Made by a program: the position numbers and the translations under genes. This document shows positions 6,920-8,873 of a stretch of 8,873 nucleotides of DNA, one piece after another. Position 1 is the stretch's first letter. Each line of letters begins with the position of its first letter. The DNA comes from Bacilli bacterium (lineage in GTDB: Bacteria > Bacillota_I > Bacilli_A > RF39 > UBA660). The notes under the pieces were generated by a model, which saw only the letters and a program-made list of their open reading frames with translations, was not told the origin of the DNA and made no database searches. The stretch lies in NCBI GenBank assembly GCA_024683115.1, contig JAIKYM010000041.1:1-8873 (forward strand). Direction: 5' to 3'.

Positions 6920-7315
6920 ATGGACAATAATTATACTGGATTCGTAGGAAATACAAATGCTCAAACTAATGCTATGTATGGTGATCCTAGATTTAGTAAT
7001 GGTTCAGAAACTGCACCTGATATTAAAGTAAACTCAGCTGGTGTAGAAAAACTTATGGTTGAAATCAAATCAAATTTAATTGGTCAATCAGTACAAGAAA
7101 TTAAAGATGGTACTCAAAACCTACTTGATTCACTTGATACATATTGGCAAGGTGAAGGTGCTCAAGCATTTAAGGATTATGTATGGGATCAATACTACTT
7201 ATTGAGAAAAAAATTAGAAGAATTAGAAAATAATGTAAATAGTACAATTGAAGCAGCTGCTACAAAGTCAAGCGAAGGCGATACTAGTGTAGCTAATTAC
7301 TTTAATAAATTATAG
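6920..7315 (+). CDS. WXG100-family protein (WQG motif) with extended N terminus, likely T7SS substrate
   Basis: This protein of 131 residues is a likely secreted component or substrate of the adjacent EssC machine. Residues 1-35 are a polar, probably disordered extension (MDNNYTGFVGNTNAQTN..., rich in Asn/Thr/Gly). Helix 1 runs from about 37 to 74. The turn holds YWQGEGAQAF with W76-Q-G78 as the WXG motif, and helix 2 runs from about 81 to 113 (FKDYVWDQYYLLRKKLEELENNV...). Canonical WXG100 proteins are about 100 residues, so the N-terminal extension and short C-terminal tail are additions. The start is ATG 6920, with AAGGA seven bases upstream. An upstream in-frame TTG at 6863 would begin inside the terminator and is rejected. 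It is followed after 17 bases by the 177-aa gene, in the same unit. Family confidence is high; the exact secretion motif is not obvious. Confidence 0.88.
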   Translation: MDNNYTGFVGNTNAQTNAMYGDPRFSNGSETAPDIKVNSAGVEKLMVEIKSNLIGQSVQEIKDGTQNLLDSLDTYWQGEGAQAFKDYVWDQYYLLRKKLEELENNVNSTIEAAATKSSEGDTSVANYFNKL

Positions 7316-7332
7316 GATAGGAGTGTAGAAAT

Positions 7333-7866
7333 ATGAATTTTTGGAATAATTTCTTTGGTGGAAAAGATTATCATGATTTCAACATGACATTTAATGCTGC
7401 CAATTTATTAAAGAATGATATTGATAGATTTATCGTTAAACCAGTTGCTGGTGTTGATGGTGATATGCAATCAGGTACTTTAGCTGATTTTGGAACAAAA
7501 GAAGCATATTTTAATGATGCTATGGTTGGTGCTACTGGTACTCAATTAAGAAATTATATTGATTCAGTTAAAGCATTATTATCTGGATATGTATTAAGTA
7601 TGAGAAAATGGGCTGATACTGCAAGAGAAGGTTTACAATTAGCTGTTAATGCTGAAGTAGCTGCTGCTCAAAATGTATCTCAAACTACTAGTGATACATA
7701 TGATGCTGCTGGACAAGCAAGAGCTGAAGCTGAAAATTTAAATCTTGAATTAGATACTACAGCATTTAAAAATTTAAATAGTTATGGACAATCTGCAACT
7801 ACTACATCAGCTGGTACTGCTTCGCAAGCATCTGGTGCAGGTAACACAACTAGTACATTGAATTAA
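7333..7866 (+). CDS. Unrecognised 177-aa helical protein, candidate T7SS partner or substrate
   Basis: I do not recognise this family. It opens MNFWNNFFGGKDYHDF, an aromatic-rich segment, then NAANLLKNDIDRFIV and a Gly/Asp loop (GVDGDMQSGT). Residues about 56-145 look largely helical (QLRNYIDSVKALLSGYVLSM, then a long Ala/Glu-rich segment). From 150 on the tail is low-complexity Ser/Thr/Gly/Ala (SATTTSAGTASQASGAG). No transmembrane segment or classical signal peptide is visible, so export, if it occurs, would have to be leaderless, as for WXG100/ESAT-6-like proteins. There is no W-x-G; the nearest feature is a lone RKW at 91-93. AGGAGTG at 7319-7325 lies seven bases before the ATG. It sits 17 bases after a WXG100 gene and directly before a terminator, a typical place for a WXG100 heterodimer partner or a small effector. 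Function inferred from context only. Confidence 0.7.
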   Translation: MNFWNNFFGGKDYHDFNMTFNAANLLKNDIDRFIVKPVAGVDGDMQSGTLADFGTKEAYFNDAMVGATGTQLRNYIDSVKALLSGYVLSMRKWADTAREGLQLAVNAEVAAAQNVSQTTSDTYDAAGQARAEAENLNLELDTTAFKNLNSYGQSATTTSAGTASQASGAGNTTSTLN

Positions 7867-7895
7867 TCTATTAGTCGATAAACTTTATTAGTCAG

Positions 7896-7922
7896 AAAAG
7901 AATGGGTTTCCATTCTTTTTTT
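7896..7922 (+). terminator. Intrinsic terminator after the WXG100/177-aa unit
   Basis: A perfect 10-bp stem (AAAAGAATGG at 7896-7905, complement at 7910-7919) with the tetraloop GTTT is continued by T to 7922. It ends the second transcription unit. An 8-base direct repeat TATTAGTC (7869-7876 and 7886-7893) lies between stop codon and hairpin, with no assigned role. Confidence 0.87.
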
Positions 7923-7944
7923 ATGTAAATATAAGTCTATTTTA

Positions 7945-7950
7945 TATAAT
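7945..7950 (+). promoter_or_regulatory. Candidate -10 box for the third unit
   Basis: TATAAT lies 40 bases upstream of the 147-aa gene, which would give a leader of about 34 bases carrying the AAAGTGGTGAT ribosome site. The -35 is poor (TTATGT at 18 bases spacing). A second TATAAT at 7968-7973 would start transcription inside the ribosome site and is less likely. Because a strong terminator precedes, some promoter in 7923-7980 is expected. Confidence 0.35.
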
Positions 7951-7990
7951 ATCTATTGCATTTAAGTTATAATTAAAGTGGTGATATAAT

Positions 7991-8434
7991 ATGGAAACTA
8001 TATCTTACTATAGAGAAGAGAATAATACATTATCTACTTTAAAATCTAGTTTATCTAATGTTGCTGCTCAATTAGATTATTCTAATGATGACTATGATAC
8101 ATTAGTTAGACAAATAAGAGATAATTATACTTTAAATGATGATCCAGTGGCTATTAAAAAGATTATTGAATTAAATGGTAATATTGATAGTGAAATTAAT
8201 TATATAAAAAATACTGTTATTCCTGCAATTGATGCAAGAATATCATCTAATAATGATTGTATAGCTGCAATCGAAGCTGCAGAAGCTGCTGCTGCTGAAG
8301 AGGCTGCACGACTTGTCGCTGAGGAAGAAGCTAGATTAGCTGCAGAAGCTGCTGCTCAAGCAGAGGCAGAGGCTGCTGCTCAAGCTAGTTCTTACACGGA
8401 TTATAGTTATACGTCGTCTTACTATTCATGTTAG
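7991..8434 (+). CDS. 147-aa Ala/Glu-rich helical protein with Tyr/Ser tail, T7SS-associated candidate
   Basis: Family not recognised with certainty. The N-terminal part (1-88) has helix-forming heptad-like spacing (YYREENNTLSTLKSSLSNVAAQL, then DTLVRQIRDNY and IDSEINYIKNTVIPAIDARI). It recalls, without proving, the small helical proteins such as the DUF5082/YwqH type encoded beside T7SS effectors. Residues 91-132 are an almost uninterrupted Ala/Glu helix (IEAAEAAAAEEAARLVAEEE...), a probable long single helix or coiled coil. The last 15 residues switch to Tyr/Ser/Thr and end ...SSYYSC with a terminal Cys. There is no signal peptide or TM segment. Ribosome site GGTGAT at 7980-7985, within AAAGTGGTGAT, is five bases from ATG. 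It heads the third unit and is followed after 20 bases by a second WXG100 gene, so a chaperone, partner or substrate role is inferred. The Ala/Glu part is encoded by internal DNA repeats and is visibly less AT-rich than its surroundings. Confidence 0.72.
   Translation: METISYYREENNTLSTLKSSLSNVAAQLDYSNDDYDTLVRQIRDNYTLNDDPVAIKKIIELNGNIDSEINYIKNTVIPAIDARISSNNDCIAAIEAAEAAAAEEAARLVAEEEARLAAEAAAQAEAEAAAQASSYTDYSYTSSYYSC
8276..8385 (+). repeat. In-frame short repeats coding the Ala/Glu helix
   Basis: An 18-base unit GCTGCAGAAGCTGCTGCT occurs at 8276-8293 and again at 8339-8356, exactly 63 bases (21 codons) apart. GCTGCTGCTCAAGC occurs at 8348-8361 and 8372-8385. The spacing keeps frame and points to growth of the helix by slippage or internal duplication, so its length may vary between strains. 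Confidence 0.7.
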
Positions 8435-8439
8435 TTTAA

Positions 8440-8447
8440 AAAGGAGG
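8440..8447 (+). promoter_or_regulatory. Near-perfect Shine-Dalgarno of the second WXG100 gene
   Basis: AAAGGAGG, the strongest ribosome site in the window, lies seven bases before ATG 8455. It suggests that the second WXG100 protein is made in larger amounts than the 147-aa protein encoded just upstream on the same message. Confidence 0.7.
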
Positions 8448-8454
8448 TAATTGT

Positions 8455-8781
8455 ATGTTTAAAGATTTTACTTGTGATACAGATAAATTAATATCCGATG
8501 CAGATGAAATAATTAATTATGCTTCTACTTTTGAACAAGATATATATGATTTTTATAAAAAATTAGAATTCATGTCATATGAACAAGCTATTTGGAGTGG
8601 TAAAGGTGCTAATGCTTATTATCAACTTGCCTTAAAAGAGAAGAAACAATATGATGAATATGGTGAAGGTATAAAAGATATAGCTAAAGAATTAAAGGAA
8701 TTTGCTACAAATCTAGATGATAAGATTAATAAAAATGAAAAAATTTGTGAATCAGATGACAATGATTTAGAATTCTATTAA
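8455..8781 (+). CDS. Second WXG100-family protein (WSG motif)
   Basis: This 108-residue protein, the canonical WXG100 size, forms a helix-turn-helix hairpin. Helix 1 is about residues 8-40 (DTDKLISDADEIINYASTF...DIYDFYKKLE). The turn holds AIWSGKGANAY with W47-S-G49, and helix 2 is about 51-96 (YYQLALKEKKQYDEYGEGI...KELKEFATNLDDKI). The C terminus is acidic (ESDDNDLEFY). It is clearly diverged from the WQG protein encoded at 6920-7315, so it is probably a separate secretion partner and not a recent duplicate. The gene follows the 147-aa gene by 20 bases and precedes another start by 17 bases, so it sits mid-operon. In T7SSb loci such proteins are secreted substrates, or targeting partners for larger effectors. 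Which of these applies cannot be decided here. Confidence 0.88.
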   Translation: MFKDFTCDTDKLISDADEIINYASTFEQDIYDFYKKLEFMSYEQAIWSGKGANAYYQLALKEKKQYDEYGEGIKDIAKELKEFATNLDDKINKNEKICESDDNDLEFY

Positions 8782-8798
8782 AATAGGAGAGTGTAGTT

Positions 8799-8873
8799 AT
8801 GAAGATATATATTTCCAATAATGGATTAACTCATATGGTTGATGTATATGTTAATGAATCAATTAAGAAAATG
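8799..8873 (+). CDS. Partial gene, possibly a second YukD/ubiquitin-like T7SS protein
   Basis: Only 25 codons are visible before the window ends; the frame is open to the edge. It begins MKIYISNNGLTH and continues MVDVYVNESIKKM. The alternation of two short beta strands joined by a turn (IYISNN...HMVDVYVN) followed by the start of a helix (ESIKKM) resembles the first hairpin of ubiquitin-like YukD/EsaB proteins. The start is supported by AGGAG at 8785-8789, nine bases upstream, and it lies 17 bases after the second WXG100 gene, in the same operon. The gene is certain enough; the family is a guess from a short fragment. Confidence 0.55.
   Translation, partial: MKIYISNNGLTHMVDVYVNESIKKM

Noticed and set aside
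7333..7866. Assignment as a third WXG100 or LXG protein
   Set aside because: There is no W-x-G turn and no LXG-type start, and the length and tail do not match; only context links it to T7SS.
7869..7893. Direct repeat TATTAGTC (two copies, 17 bases start to start)
   Set aside because: It is too short and too AT-rich to call a regulatory or attachment site, and lies between a stop codon and its terminator.
8276..8385. Possible CRISPR or tandem-repeat array
   Set aside because: The repeats are in frame within a coding Ala/Glu helix, with no regular spacers.

Overview
The window comes from a very AT-rich bacterium (roughly 30% G+C by eye) with Shine-Dalgarno sequences of the AAAGGAGGTGAT type. 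Genes are tightly packed, Trp is read from TGG, and TGA is used as a stop (the EssC gene ends in a tandem TGA-TAA). This fits a low-GC Firmicute using the standard bacterial code, for example a Bacilli/Erysipelotrichia/RF39-like gut lineage, rather than a TGA=Trp mycoplasma. The exact taxon cannot be fixed from the sequence.

The dominant content is a type VII secretion locus of the Firmicute kind (T7SSb, Ess/Yuk). On the plus strand, from 1997, it encodes a full-length EssC/YukBA-type membrane ATPase (degenerate FHA module, two TM helices, one intact FtsK/SpoIIIE motor and two decayed ATPase modules). Four bases later comes a YukD/EsaB-type ubiquitin-like protein, followed by a strong intrinsic terminator. 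A second unit follows: a WXG100 protein (WQG motif, extended N terminus) and an unrecognised 177-aa helical protein with a Ser/Thr/Gly/Ala tail, closed by another terminator. A third unit follows: a 147-aa Ala/Glu-rich helical protein, a second and divergent WXG100 protein (WSG motif), and the first 25 codons of a further gene that may be another ubiquitin-like protein. The motor with its cytosolic ubiquitin-like partner is therefore transcriptionally separable from two cassettes of likely substrates and partners. EssA, EssB and EsaA are not in this window and may lie beyond 8873.

Divergent from essC, on the minus strand, is a 514-aa protein with an HEITH zinc-metallopeptidase motif. Its hydrophobic segment and lipobox are placed internally (Cys99) behind a cytosolic-looking N-terminal domain of about 80 residues. 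Its gene ends in a terminator that overlaps its own stop codon. Beyond it, also on the minus strand and running off the left edge, is the start of a small multi-pass membrane protein resembling DUF5684.

No rRNA, tRNA, CRISPR array or insertion sequence was seen. No gene-free stretch exceeds 300 bases; the two largest gaps (1873-1996 and 7867-7990) hold promoters and a terminator.
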